64,000 nt of DNA. Source: JAAYYY01 sp964579295. GTDB taxonomy: Bacteria; Chloroflexota; Anaerolineae; Promineifilales; Promineifilaceae. The stretch covers positions 7,009-71,008 of the forward strand of contig CAZOGK010000016.1 in NCBI GenBank assembly GCA_964579295.1, written 5' to 3'. The position numbers and the translations under genes were made by a program. Positions 50,991 to 60,162 of this stretch are shown piece by piece (positions within the stretch are counted from its first letter, which is position 1; each line of letters begins with the position of its first letter). Under the pieces are notes generated by a model that saw nothing but the letters and a program-made list of their open reading frames with translations, was not told the origin of the DNA and searched no databases.

Positions 50991-53900
50991 CGTCTTGCTC
51001 CACGGTACGCGGCGCGGGCATCGTCTCCAGCACGGCGGTCACATTGCGCTCGCCGCGCGCCACTCCCCGCGCTGCCCGGGCAATCTCCACCTGCTCGCGG
51101 TTGTCAAAGTAATAGCCCTGGTGATGCGGCCGGATACGCAGTTCCTGGTCGGGGCGGGCTGTCGCCGCCGCCGGCAGCACCGGCTGGTGAATCTCAAACG
51201 GCCCATCCTCGGCGGCAAGCCCGTTGCGCACGTCTTCGTAGCGCAGCAATAGCTTAATTTGCAGCGGCGTCTCTCCGTGGCCGGCGGCGCTGGGCTCCAC
51301 GGCAGCCGTTACCGCCACCTCGCCGTTGGCGGCCACGTGGGGCGCGCTGCCCGCCCAGACGGCGTCGCCGCGCGGCCGTTTCAGAGCGCTGCCGTAGGCG
51401 TAGACCTCGATGTTGCGCGCCGGCCCGAAGCCCACGTTGTACAGCGGCAGGGTCAGCTGCGAGGTGACCCCCTGCTGCAGCTCCCCGTGTAGCGTCCCTT
51501 CGCCAAGGACCAGGCGGGGGCGCAGCAGGCAGCGGTCCGCCTCGGTCCGGCAGATGAGCAGCCCTTCCAGGTTGCCGCTGAAGAGGAAGCATTCCTGCGC
51601 CTTCTGGAAGAGCGCCGCGGCTGCCGGCGCCCGTCGCTCCCAGGCAGGCAGCGCCGCCCGCTCGGCCACCGCCGCCTCCCAGTAATAGGCCGCCGCCTGC
51701 TCGTAACCAATCTTATGGGCGTTGAGCAAATCGCCGGCCTCATCCCAGCGACCCTGCTGGGCGATGGCCTCGGCCCAGCGCTGCACATGCCCCGCCGCCC
51801 GGAAGCAGCGCTCCGCCTCGGCCCAGCGCTCGTGGGCGGCATACAGCTCGCCGGCCTGCGCCCGCCACTGCCGCGCCGCCGGCGATTCCACCAGCTCGGT
51901 TCGCTGCGGCGCCATCTCCAGCGCCGCGGCGGTCTCGCCCGCCAGGGCCAGCAGCTCGCCGCGCTGCGCGTCCCCTTCGTCGGCGCGCTCCCCCAGCACC
52001 TGCAGCAGCAGCGCCAGCCCGTTGCGCCCGGCGCGGTCCGACTGGTTGTGCAGGAGGGCAATGGCGCCCTCGACCCGATCCAGCACGCTGTCGCCGTCTG
52101 CGAGGCGCTGGCGCCACGGCGCGATGCGCCCGTCGACAAAGGTTGCCGCCAGCGCCGTATCGCCGGCGAAGGCGTCGCAGCGAAGCAGCGCCTGCCGTAC
52201 CCGCTCGTGCAGCCGCTCCGGCAGCCCGTCCGTCGGCTCGCGGCGCGGCGCAGCCACCACAACCTCGCGCCGCGGCAGCGCCTCCGCCAGCTGCAGGCAG
52301 GCTTCCGCTTCGCCCTCCCAGTCGCCCAGCTCGCAACAGATTTCGCGCACCCGGTCCCAGTTGCCCTGCTGCCGGCGCAGCGCCAGCGCTTCATCCCACG
52401 CCTGGTGCGCTTCCAGCAGGTCGGCGGCGGCGTCCAGGTGGCCGGCCTCGCGGTAGCGGGCCACGGTCGCTTCCCAGCCGAGCACGTCCACCAGGTCGGT
52501 GACGGCCACCAGCTCCAGCGCCCCCGCCAGGCGCACCACCTCCGCCTGCATGCCGGCGTTGTGGTAGGCGCGCACCGCCTTCAGCGGGCGGTGGGCGGCC
52601 TCGAAAGCTGCGCCCGCCGCCGCCCATTCCTCCAGCTCGGCATACATCTCGCCGGCCCGGTCGTGATGGCCCAGCGCCTCGTGCCAGGCGGCGCGCTGCG
52701 CGCTGGCCGTGGCCGGGAGCTGCGCCAGCGCCTCCTCCAGCCGGCCCAGCTGCGCCAGCGCTTCGGCGGCGCCGGCGCTATCTCCGGCCGCCTCGAAGAG
52801 CTTGAGCGCGCGCGCCGGCTGCCCGGCCCGCAGCAGCGAGCGGCCCGCCTCTGCCAGCCGCGGCGGCTCGGCCAGCGCGTGGGCCACAGCCGCCTGCTCC
52901 CAGTCGCCGGCCGCTTCGTAGGCGGCGGCCTCTTGCGCTGGCCGGTCGTCGCTCTCCTGCCAGCGCAGGCGGAAGAGCTGCCCGTCGCGGCCCGGCAGCA
53001 GGAGCGTGTTTTCCACCAGCGCCGGCGACGCTGCCAGCCGCTGCGGCAGCGTTTCCTGCCAGAGCAGCTCGCCCGTCGCCAGCTCCAGGGCCAGCAGCAG
53101 CCCGGCGCCGTTCCCGCAAATCACGCTGCTGCCAAAGACGGCCGGCGCCACCTTGATACGCCCCCCATCCGGCGGCAGCCGCTGTTCCCAGCGCAGCTCG
53201 CCCGTCGCCAGCTCCAGGGCCAGCAGCCCGTAACCGCGCGTGCCCTCCGCTGCAAGACCGGCCGGCAGCAGCAGGAGGTCGCCGGCTGCTACCAGCGGCG
53301 CGGTGGCAATGCCGCGGCTGGTCGCGCGCGCCCCCGCGAATTCCCAGCGCAGCCGGCCGGTGGCCGCCTCGTAGGCAAAGAGTTGCCCCTGTCCTGGGAC
53401 GATAACCAGCCCGGCCCCCGCCGCCGGCTGCCCGGCCCCCGGCTCGACCGGCACGCGCCAGCGCTCGGCGCCGCTTTCCTGCTCCAGAGCGACCAGGAAA
53501 CGGCTGCCGGTGAGCGTGCCGGCCACGACGGCTACCGCCTCCCCCGCGACGACGGGATGGTAGCGCTGGTCAGCCGGCAGGCCGGCCTGCCACAATAGCC
53601 GCTCCTGGCTCAGGCTGAAGGCGTAGACGAAGTCGGCCGAGGCGCCGGCGACGTACAAGGTGTCACCGGACAGCGCCGGTAGGGATAGCTCGCGCGAGGG
53701 GGTGGGGAGCTGCCAGGCTATCTGCCCGCTGTGCGGCTCCAGCGCCAGCAGCGGCTTGGGCCCGCGCTCGGCGCCAAAGGCGTAGTCGAGCAGCGCCGGG
53801 AAGAGGAAACCCCCGCCGGCGATAACGCCGGTCGCCACCGGCAGCCCCGCTTCGCCCAGCAACGGCTCCAGCTCGTGGCGGCGCACCAGGCTGCCGCCGC

Positions 53901-54135
53901 GCCGCAGAGCGACCAGCGCCCCGGCGCTTTCCGGGCTGGCCGGCGGCGCGGCATACCAGACGACGTCGTCAAACTGGGCCGGCGCCCCGCTCAGCGCGCT
54001 CCCCAGCGGGACCGGCTCGCCGGCTGGGGCGCCGAGCCGCGCCACGACACGCGGGCGCCGCCAGCCGCACGACGCACACTCCGCTGCTTCAAGAAGCAGG
54101 CTGTCACACTGGGGGCAGAAGAGCGCAAATACCAT
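50983..54135 (-). CDS. Zinc-ribbon, PQQ-type beta-propeller and TPR protein, partner of the Ser/Thr kinase
   Basis: 1050 aa, no signal peptide or membrane segment. Order: zinc ribbon (Cys residues in 'CPQCDSLLLEAAECASCGW', 8-24), eight-bladed PQQ-like propeller (about 45-400; repeated 'LLALELATGELRW' and 'VYAFSLSQERLLWQ' blade ends), alpha-helical TPR-like region (about 405-860), and a C-terminal beta domain (about 870-1010). No enzymatic motif is seen. Its TPRs and the overlap with a kinase gene suggest a scaffold or substrate of that kinase. No ribosome binding site is evident at the ATG. Confidence 0.9.
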   Translation of the reverse strand: MVFALFCPQCDSLLLEAAECASCGWRRPRVVARLGAPAGEPVPLGSALSGAPAQFDDVVWYAAPPASPESAGALVALRRGGSLVRRHELEPLLGEAGLPVATGVIAGGGFLFPALLDYAFGAERGPKPLLALEPHSGQIAWQLPTPSRELSLPALSGDTLYVAGASADFVYAFSLSQERLLWQAGLPADQRYHPVVAGEAVAVVAGTLTGSRFLVALEQESGAERWRVPVEPGAGQPAAGAGLVIVPGQGQLFAYEAATGRLRWEFAGARATSRGIATAPLVAAGDLLLLPAGLAAEGTRGYGLLALELATGELRWEQRLPPDGGRIKVAPAVFGSSVICGNGAGLLLALELATGELLWQETLPQRLAASPALVENTLLLPGRDGQLFRLRWQESDDRPAQEAAAYEAAGDWEQAAVAHALAEPPRLAEAGRSLLRAGQPARALKLFEAAGDSAGAAEALAQLGRLEEALAQLPATASAQRAAWHEALGHHDRAGEMYAELEEWAAAGAAFEAAHRPLKAVRAYHNAGMQAEVVRLAGALELVAVTDLVDVLGWEATVARYREAGHLDAAADLLEAHQAWDEALALRRQQGNWDRVREICCELGDWEGEAEACLQLAEALPRREVVVAAPRREPTDGLPERLHERVRQALLRCDAFAGDTALAATFVDGRIAPWRQRLADGDSVLDRVEGAIALLHNQSDRAGRNGLALLLQVLGERADEGDAQRGELLALAGETAAALEMAPQRTELVESPAARQWRAQAGELYAAHERWAEAERCFRAAGHVQRWAEAIAQQGRWDEAGDLLNAHKIGYEQAAAYYWEAAVAERAALPAWERRAPAAAALFQKAQECFLFSGNLEGLLICRTEADRCLLRPRLVLGEGTLHGELQQGVTSQLTLPLYNVGFGPARNIEVYAYGSALKRPRGDAVWAGSAPHVAANGEVAVTAAVEPSAAGHGETPLQIKLLLRYEDVRNGLAAEDGPFEIHQPVLPAAATARPDQELRIRPHHQGYYFDNREQVEIARAARGVARGERNVTAVLETMPAPRTVEQDDG

Positions 54136-54213
54136 ATGAGGCCGGGCATCCAGCCCGTCGCTTGCCGGCGCCAGCCACCTCTGGCCCTTTCACACGATGG
54201 CCACGATAGTATC

Positions 54214-54243
54214 ATACTAGACGAAGCGCGCGCGCTATGTCAA
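54214..54243 (-). promoter_or_regulatory. Promoter of the propeller/kinase operon with palindrome
   Basis: Minus strand: perfect -35 TTGACA (54243-54238), 18-bp spacer, TAGTAT (54219-54214). The -10 lies in the inverted repeat TAGTAT-C-ATACTA (54207-54219), a candidate operator. The first gene starts at 54135, about 75 nt downstream. Confidence 0.5.
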
Positions 54244-54354
54244 CCAGGCTACAGCCAGGGTGCTCAGCGCAGGACAACCAGCAACCGTGCTACCAGGACG
54301 GCAGCGGGGCCGGTCATCTGAACCTCTGCAGGAAGCCGCTCCCCGCCTGCGTCC

Positions 54355-54424
54355 TGGAAGCTAACACATACCGGGGCATTACCCCGAAGCACAGTGCCTG
54401 TACCGTGTTAATGCCTCATATTTC
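54355..54424. repeat. R1 element copy C, reverse orientation, without the hairpin module
   Basis: Contains GGGGCATTA and TAATGCCTC ends and the core complementary to CACTGTGCTTCG. Relative to copy B, the 32-bp hairpin module is absent: the flanks join directly at the TACAGG core. The rest of 54136-54533 holds no gene; a GC-rich CGCCGGC-type tract follows at 54430-54530. Confidence 0.7.
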
Positions 54425-54533
54425 GGCAAGGGCCAACCTGCCGGCCGCGACAGCGCGCTCGCCATTGCCGGCGGCGCAGCCAGCGCGAGCTGGCCGGCGC
54501 CTCCCCAACGCCGGCCAGCCAGGACGCCGCCGG

Positions 54534-55580
54534 TTACCGGCTTGGCGCCGGCTTCACATTCTGGTTCATCTGGAACAGATTCTGCGGGTCGTACCTGGCT
54601 TTCAGCGCCGCCAGCCGTTCATAATTGGCGGCGAACGCCTTCTGCACCATCTCGTCGCCTTCCTCGTGGAAGCCGGCAAAATTCAGGTAGCGGCCGCCGT
54701 CGGAGAACGGCGCCATATCGTCAATGAGCCCGCGCACCCAGGCCACGTTGGCCGCGTCGTCCTCCGGCGCTTCCCAGTTCCCTTCCGGGCTGAGCAGGAA
54801 TGCCGCCTGGCGCCCGCTATAAGCGCCGTGTTCCGGCCCGAAGCGCTGCAAGGCGCCGCCCATGTGCCACAGGTCAATGGTGCTCAGGTCCGAGGGCATG
54901 CGCCGCGCGTGCGCGACGATGCGCGCGATAGCCGCCTCGTCCAGCCGCGTCAGGTTGAGCGACTTCCAGTAGTANNNNNNNNNNNNNNNNNNNNNNNNNN
55001 NNNNNNNNNNNNNNNNNNNNNNNNNNNNNNNNNNNNNNNNNNNNNNNNNNNNNNNNNNNNNNNNNNNNNNNNNNTTGTCGGCGGCCAGCCCATACTGATG
55101 GCTCAGCCAGCCAAAGCCGCCGCCGAGTGTCAGGCCGGCGATTCCCGTCGCCGAGACGACGCCCATCGCCGCCGCCAGCCCGTAGCGCTGCGTGGCCGCG
55201 TCCAGCTCGCCGATGGTCACGCCGCCGCCGGCCCGCGCCACCCGCGCCGCCGGATCCACCTCCACGCGCTTCAGCCGGCGCAGGTCAATGACCAGGCCGC
55301 CGTCGTTGCTGGCCAGGCCGGCCACGTTGTGCCCGCCGCCGCGTACCGAGAGCCGCAGCCCGTGTTTGCGGGCAAAGCTGACCGCCTGCACCACGTCGGC
55401 CGTGCTCGCCACCTCGGCAATCAGCGCCGGGTAACGGTCGATCATGCCGTTCCAGACCTTGCGCGACTCCTGATAGGCCTCGCTGCCCGGCCGGATCAAC
55501 TGCCCTTCCAGCGCCGCCGCGAAGGCGGCAATCTCACTTTCGCCTAACGTTACTGTCTCCGTTTTGCCCAATCCAACCAT
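54534..55580 (-). CDS. FAD-linked oxidoreductase (berberine-bridge-enzyme-like), interrupted by an assembly gap
   Basis: VAO-family flavoprotein. N-terminal FAD domain: 'LRLSVRGGGHNVAG' holds His84, the expected site of 8-alpha covalent FAD linkage; 'GIAGLTLGGGFGWL' is the second FAD block, with no Cys at the position used for a second linkage. The C-terminal substrate/BBE part resumes at 'YYWKSLNLT' and ends with 'YDPQNLFQMNQNVKP', the family's C-terminal signature. About 314 residues are visible while relatives have about 460, so roughly 150 residues (about 450 bp) are missing in the gap. AAGGAG lies nine bases before the ATG. Substrate unknown. Confidence 0.9.
   Translation of the reverse strand: MVGLGKTETVTLGESEIAAFAAALEGQLIRPGSEAYQESRKVWNGMIDRYPALIAEVASTADVVQAVSFARKHGLRLSVRGGGHNVAGLASNDGGLVIDLRRLKRVEVDPAARVARAGGGVTIGELDAATQRYGLAAAMGVVSATGIAGLTLGGGFGWLSHQYGLAADXXXXXXXXXXXXXXXXXXXXXXXXXXXXXXXXXXYYWKSLNLTRLDEAAIARIVAHARRMPSDLSTIDLWHMGGALQRFGPEHGAYSGRQAAFLLSPEGNWEAPEDDAANVAWVRGLIDDMAPFSDGGRYLNFAGFHEEGDEMVQKAFAANYERLAALKARYDPQNLFQMNQNVKPAPSR
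54975..55074. other. Assembly gap (100 N) inside the FAD oxidoreductase
   Basis: Exactly 100 N. From the missing family segment between the second FAD block and the substrate domain, the true gap is probably about 450 bp. The reading frame cannot be followed across it by base count. Confidence 0.95.
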
Positions 55581-55711
55581 TGTGGAACACTCCTTTTGGG
55601 TATATGGCGGTTCGCTGGTTCATTACGCGGCTCATGATAGCAACGCGCCGTCCCGCCTGCGTCCCTCGCGCCGTCCCGCCTTGTTGTCTCAGCTACCGGC
55701 CGCTCGGGCGA

Positions 55712-55731
55712 GGCAGGCCGGAAGAACTTTG
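55712..55731. repeat. Single R2-like arm
   Basis: GCTCGGGCGAGGCAGGCCGG in the 223-bp space between the FAD oxidoreductase start and the ABC permease stop. No partner arm is seen nearby, and no gene lies in the rest of this space. Confidence 0.5.
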
Positions 55732-55803
55732 CGCCGTTTTCTGCACAGTTTTCGCCGGCCTCCCCTCGCCCTTACACCTGCACACTCTACGCTGTAACCG
55801 CTC

Positions 55804-57066
55804 CTACCGCCACATCGACCGGATGCGCCAGGCGGCGATGGCGGCAAAGACGGCGGTGTAGAGGAGCAGGATGCCCACCTGCGGTAGCGCCTCGGCCAGC
55901 GGCGCGTTGTCCACTAGGAGCAGGGTAAAACCCTCGAGCGCGTGGGCCTGGGGCGTGAGGCGGGCGAGGCTGCCGAGGAAGCCCGCGGAGCGGAAGAGGG
56001 GGGGCCAGGAGACGATTAGCGCGCCGCCGAGGCCACCGAGGACAAAGCCCAGCACGCCGCCGATGGAGTCTGCCTGGCGGGCCGTGCGGGCCAGCGAGCC
56101 GATCATCAGGCCGAGGGCGCTGACGGTCGTGGCCAGGGCCAGCGTCACTAGCAAGAGGCCCAGTGGCTCGTCGCCGAGGTTCATGCCAAAGATAATGCCC
56201 CCCACGCTAAAGACGACGAAGACCTGGAGAAAGACGATGGTCATGTAGGCCAGAATGTTGCCGGCGATAATCTCGACGCGGGAGACCGGGGAACTGAGTA
56301 GCCGGCGCAGCGTTCCCTGGTCTTTCTCCTGGTGCAGGGTGTAGCCGACGATGCCGGCGACCCAGAAGGAGAAAGCGACGCTCATGCCGGGCATGACCAG
56401 GCTAAAGACGTTGATAGTAGGGGCCTCTTCGCCGCTCATGGTGGTGGTCTCCACGGTAATGGGCGGGTTGCTCTGCATCGTCTGGAACCGGCTCATCACT
56501 ACGCCGGTGCTCTGGGCAACGGTGGCCTCCAGGCGCGCCGGGTCGTCCTGCAGCAGACCGCCCTCGGCGAGCAGGGTGCGGATGCCATGCTGGACTTCGC
56601 CCTGGACCATAGCCGGCGCCACGGCATAGCTGACCAGGCCGGTGACAATGCTGCCAAACTCCGCCTGCACCGGGTCCACGAGCACGCGCACGGTGGTCTG
56701 TTCGTAGGCGTCGATGCCCGCGCTGAAGCCGGCGGGAATTATCACCGCGGCGAGCTTGTTACCACTGCCCACCTCGCGGTCGGCGGTCGCCGCGTCCGCA
56801 CTCGTATCCAGATCCAGAACGGGCATCTCCCGCAAGATGGCGACGACCTGCTTGCCATAAGGGCCGGCGTCCTCGTTGACGACGTAGACGGCGATGTGGA
56901 TGCCAGGCTCCGCATCCTCGTCGTCCGTAGAAGATCCGCTATATATGCTGCCGACGAGGGAGCCGATGAGCAGTGGCAGGAGAAAGAGGACGGCAAGGGA
57001 GCCACGGTCCTGGGCGCGGACCTGCAGCTCTTTCCAAGCGACAGAGAGGATGGTATGGATGCGCAT
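55804..57066 (-). CDS. ABC-2 type transporter permease
   Basis: 420 aa. One N-terminal helix (about 24-43), a 190-residue extracytoplasmic domain, then five C-terminal helices including 'LRRLLSSPVSRVEIIAGNIL', the typical ABC-2/NatB-DrrB block. It is one of two related permeases (next gene 57078-58328) that probably form a heterodimer with the ATPase at 58393-59397. The role is export of an unknown substrate (drug, lipid or Na+). The Shine-Dalgarno is weak and the distance to the upstream permease is 11 nt, consistent with one operon. Confidence 0.92.
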   Translation of the reverse strand: MRIHTILSVAWKELQVRAQDRGSLAVLFLLPLLIGSLVGSIYSGSSTDDEDAEPGIHIAVYVVNEDAGPYGKQVVAILREMPVLDLDTSADAATADREVGSGNKLAAVIIPAGFSAGIDAYEQTTVRVLVDPVQAEFGSIVTGLVSYAVAPAMVQGEVQHGIRTLLAEGGLLQDDPARLEATVAQSTGVVMSRFQTMQSNPPITVETTTMSGEEAPTINVFSLVMPGMSVAFSFWVAGIVGYTLHQEKDQGTLRRLLSSPVSRVEIIAGNILAYMTIVFLQVFVVFSVGGIIFGMNLGDEPLGLLLVTLALATTVSALGLMIGSLARTARQADSIGGVLGFVLGGLGGALIVSWPPLFRSAGFLGSLARLTPQAHALEGFTLLLVDNAPLAEALPQVGILLLYTAVFAAIAAWRIRSMWR

Positions 57067-57077
57067 GGTCTGCCTGC

Positions 57078-58328
57078 CTACTCGAATTTGAAGCGCCAGA
57101 GGCCGACAGCGACGAAAAGAGCCGTAAAGACAAGGAGAGCCAGCAACGCGGGGGCGATGTCGGCCAGGGCGCGCCCGCGCACGAGCACGTCAAAAAAGGC
57201 GACGTTGGCCCAGCCATGCGGGGTCAGGCGGCCGAGACTGGCCAGGAAGGGGCTGAAGAGGAAAAGGGGCATGAGCGAGCCGCCGATCAGGGCGGCCACC
57301 CAGAGGATAACGGCGGCAATGCCGCCAATCTGCGCCTCGCTACGGGCCAGAGCGGCGATGAGGACGCCCAGGCCGGTGGAGCAGAGGGCTACGGCCAGGA
57401 CGAGCAGGACGAGCGCCAGGGGCGACTCGCCAAGCTGAAACGCGTCCAGGCCGACGAGCGGGAAGATGAAGCGCGCTGTAGCAAAGATGACGGCAATCTG
57501 GACGAGGCTGATGAGCAGCGTGGGCAGCATCTTGCCGGCGAGGAGGGTGGCCTTACTCATGGGGGCGGCCAGCAGGCGGCGGAAGCTGCCCGTTCGCTTC
57601 TCCTGGTAGATGGACTGCGCCGTGGCCTGGGCGGTGAGGAAGACGAAGAGCACGGTGACGCCGGGCACGCCAGTCTGCACCGCGCTGAACGAAGCGTCCT
57701 CGCGCTCCTCGGTGAGGCTGCTGGGCGTTTCCTGCTGCACGGCGACGAGCGGGCGGGTCGCGGAGCTGGCGAACTGGCGCTCGGCCTGGGCGATGGTGCG
57801 CTCCGCCGCAAAGACGGCCGGCGCCTGGGAGTCGGCGCTCTGCATGGCGGCCACCTGCGCCAGGCTGGCGACGATCTGGTGCTGCAGGGAGAGGCTGCGG
57901 GCCACCCCTTCGACGGCAACGCGTAACGCCTCGTTTGCCTGGGCCTCGCCGCTGGCTGCGCGCAGGTCCAGGGTCACGCTCTCGCCCGCCTCCAGAGCGC
58001 CCGTAAAGCCAGCGGGAATTGTCAGCAGGCGGGAAATGTCGCCGTCTTCCAGCAGTGCCTGCGCCTCGTCAGCAGCAAGCAACTGGATGCGATAACCGGC
58101 GTCGTCCGCCAGCGCGTCCAGGAGCCGGGCGGACAGCCTCCCACCCTCATCGAGGTTGGCGACGGCAAGCGGCTCGGCCTCAACCGCAGTATCGTCCCCG
58201 TAAAAACCCGCGGTGAGACCCACCAGGATGAAGGTGAAGACGACGGGCAGGACAAGTAGCTCCAAGAGGGCGCTGCGGTCCTTGATGTAGAGCAGGATAT
58301 CTTTCCAGGCGATGTTGAGGACGTTCAT
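57078..58328 (-). CDS. ABC-2 type transporter permease
   Basis: 416 aa with the same layout as its neighbour: N-terminal helix (about 20-40), large extracytoplasmic domain (to about 215), then five or six helices with 'SFRRLLAAPMSKATLLAGKM' as the conserved coupling block. The two permeases share under half of their residues by eye, so they are old paralogues. AAGGA lies seven bases before the ATG. Middle gene of the operon. Confidence 0.92.
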   Translation of the reverse strand: MNVLNIAWKDILLYIKDRSALLELLVLPVVFTFILVGLTAGFYGDDTAVEAEPLAVANLDEGGRLSARLLDALADDAGYRIQLLAADEAQALLEDGDISRLLTIPAGFTGALEAGESVTLDLRAASGEAQANEALRVAVEGVARSLSLQHQIVASLAQVAAMQSADSQAPAVFAAERTIAQAERQFASSATRPLVAVQQETPSSLTEEREDASFSAVQTGVPGVTVLFVFLTAQATAQSIYQEKRTGSFRRLLAAPMSKATLLAGKMLPTLLISLVQIAVIFATARFIFPLVGLDAFQLGESPLALVLLVLAVALCSTGLGVLIAALARSEAQIGGIAAVILWVAALIGGSLMPLFLFSPFLASLGRLTPHGWANVAFFDVLVRGRALADIAPALLALLVFTALFVAVGLWRFKFE

Positions 58329-58392
58329 GGTGCGTTCCTTGAGTCGAGCGGTGCTCCGCTCTGTGCGCCTCTATTTGCGTCGCTCTGTGCGC

Positions 58393-59397
58393 CTACTCCC
58401 GGAGCTTCTTGCCGGTCAGGTGCAGAAAGACACTTTCCAGGTTCGGCTCCAGGATCTCCACCGACAGCAGCTCGACGTCGCGGCTGCTGAGGTAGCTAAA
58501 GACGTTGACCAGGGCAGCGCGGCTATCCTCGACTTCGACGCTGACCAGGGGCGCTGCGGCCACTGGCGCGCTGCCGGCCGGCTCTGCGCCGGGCACGGCG
58601 AGCGGGTCCGGCGGCGGCGACACGATCGTGGCCCGCCTCACGGCCGGCAGGGCGGATAAGTCGGCCAGCAGTGTCTCGCCGGCGCTAGGCAGGCCGAGGT
58701 TGATGACGCCCTGGCCGAGCATGGCGATCAGATTCTGGACGGTATCGAGGGCGACGAGCCGGCCCATGTCAATGATGCCGACCCGGTTGCAGAGCAGCTC
58801 CACCTCTTCCATGTAATGGGTGGTGTAGATGATGCTCATGCCGCGCTCGCGGTTGAGGCGCAGGACGCTATCAAAGATGTGATGCCGGCTCTGTGGGTCC
58901 ACGCCGACGGTCGGCTCGTCGAGGAAGAGCAGCTGCGGCTGGTGCACCAGGCCGGCGGCGATGTTCACGCGCCGCTTCATGCCGCCGGAGTAGGTGTCCA
59001 CAGCCTCGTTGGCACGGTCCGAGAGGGCGACGATACGGAGCACGTCATCGACGCGACTTTTCAGCGCCGGCCCGCGCAGCCCGTAGACGCTGCCGAAGAA
59101 GTTGAGGTTCGACCGCGCACTCAGCGTCGGATAGAGGGCCAGCTCCTGCGGTACCAGGCCGATGAGCTTCTTGACCTGGCCCATCTGCCTGCGGATATCG
59201 TAGCCGCCGATGGTCGCCGTGCCCGCCGTCGGCTCCAGCACGCCGGTCAGCATGGAAATAGTCGTCGTCTTGCCGGCCCCGTTGGGCCCGAGCAGGCCGA
59301 ATATCTCCCCCTCTTCCACCTGAAAGGAGACATCGTCGACTGCAGTGTTGTCGCCGTACTTCTTGACCAGATTCTGCACGTCCAGTATGGGTGCCAT
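58393..59397 (-). CDS. ABC transporter ATP-binding protein (DrrA/NatA-like)
   Basis: 334 aa. Walker A 'GPNGAGKTT' (about 36-44), Q-loop 'GLVPQELALY', signature 'TYSGGMKRRVNIA', Walker B 'LLFLDEPTVGVDP' and switch His in 'IYTTHYMEE'. The C-terminal 110 residues (about 225-334) contain a Pro/Ala-rich insertion absent from most NatA proteins. AAGGAGG lies six bases before the ATG. First gene of the exporter operon. Confidence 0.94.
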   Translation of the reverse strand: MAPILDVQNLVKKYGDNTAVDDVSFQVEEGEIFGLLGPNGAGKTTTISMLTGVLEPTAGTATIGGYDIRRQMGQVKKLIGLVPQELALYPTLSARSNLNFFGSVYGLRGPALKSRVDDVLRIVALSDRANEAVDTYSGGMKRRVNIAAGLVHQPQLLFLDEPTVGVDPQSRHHIFDSVLRLNRERGMSIIYTTHYMEEVELLCNRVGIIDMGRLVALDTVQNLIAMLGQGVINLGLPSAGETLLADLSALPAVRRATIVSPPPDPLAVPGAEPAGSAPVAAAPLVSVEVEDSRAALVNVFSYLSSRDVELLSVEILEPNLESVFLHLTGKKLRE

Positions 59398-59422
59398 AAC
59401 ACGCCTCCTTCCCTATCTCATC

Positions 59423-59451
59423 ATTATAGATCAAGTATGGGCAGGCGTGAA
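59423..59451 (-). promoter_or_regulatory. Promoter of the ABC exporter operon
   Basis: Minus strand TTCACG (59451-59446), 17-bp spacer, TATAAT (59428-59423). The ATG lies at 59397, giving a leader of about 20 nt with AAGGAGG. Confidence 0.6.
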
Positions 59452-59500
59452 TCGGCCAATTGTCGGAGGCGCCAGTGGGGTGTCGCGGAACGTTTCGGGG

Positions 59501-59575
59501 CGTAGGGGTGAGGCATGCCGGAGCGACCGTGATTCATCTATCTGTAGCCCGCTGCCGGCATGCCTGGCCCCTACG
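59501..59575. repeat. R2 element (complete: two 21-bp arms)
   Basis: 59501-59521 and 59555-59575 are complementary at 19 of 21 positions (core GAGGCATGCCGG) with a 33-nt loop. The right arm overlaps the last codons of the cupin gene (stop 59571-59573). Confidence 0.8.
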
Positions 59576-60062
59576 ACGTGACGTCTAGCGGCGGGCCGAG
59601 CAGCTCCATACCGTGGGCAGCCCACAGCGCCGGGTCCAGCGGCGGCATAGCGTTCTCCTTGGTCACCTCGCGGAAAAACGCCTCCATCTGGCCGGCCGGG
59701 AAAAAGGCGATAAGGATGCGGCCCTTGGCTGCTCCCACGTGCGCCCAGACGTGCGGCACCCGCCGTGGCGCCAGGACTGAGTCGCCCGGCTGCAGAACGA
59801 AGCGCTCCGCACCCACTTCTAGGACAAACTCCCCTTCCACCGCATAGAACCACTCATCCTGCTCGTGGTGCAGGTGGCGCGCCGGCCCGCCGGGGGCGTG
59901 GAACGTGTTCTCGATGACGAGGATGCCGCCGCTATCTTCCGGGCAGAGCTTAAAGCTGATCTCACTCACGCCCAACCCGCGTCGCTCGCCGTAACGGTCG
60001 GCGCCAGCCAGTAGACGCAAGAGCGGGGCAAGGCTGGCCGGCCCGTCGACTGTTCCTTCCAC
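59571..60062 (-). CDS. Cupin-domain protein
   Basis: 163 aa single-domain cupin. Motif 1 'HLHHEQDEWFYAVEGEF' supplies the two His and the Glu, and motif 2 'PGDSVLAPRRVPHVW' the last His of the metal site, so a metal-binding dioxygenase- or isomerase-like role is possible. GTG start, with AGGAGG eight bases upstream. The last four codons lie within an R2 arm, so the C-terminus has been shaped by the repeat. Substrate unknown. Confidence 0.9.
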   Translation of the reverse strand: MEGTVDGPASLAPLLRLLAGADRYGERRGLGVSEISFKLCPEDSGGILVIENTFHAPGGPARHLHHEQDEWFYAVEGEFVLEVGAERFVLQPGDSVLAPRRVPHVWAHVGAAKGRILIAFFPAGQMEAFFREVTKENAMPPLDPALWAAHGMELLGPPLDVTS

Positions 60063-60162
60063 TGTCTAATCCTCCTGGTTCACTGGATAAGCGCGCGCAG
60101 TATAGCGGCAGAGGGGGGGCTGCGGCAACTGCCGCGGGCCGGCCTGGCGGAAAGATGGCGAA

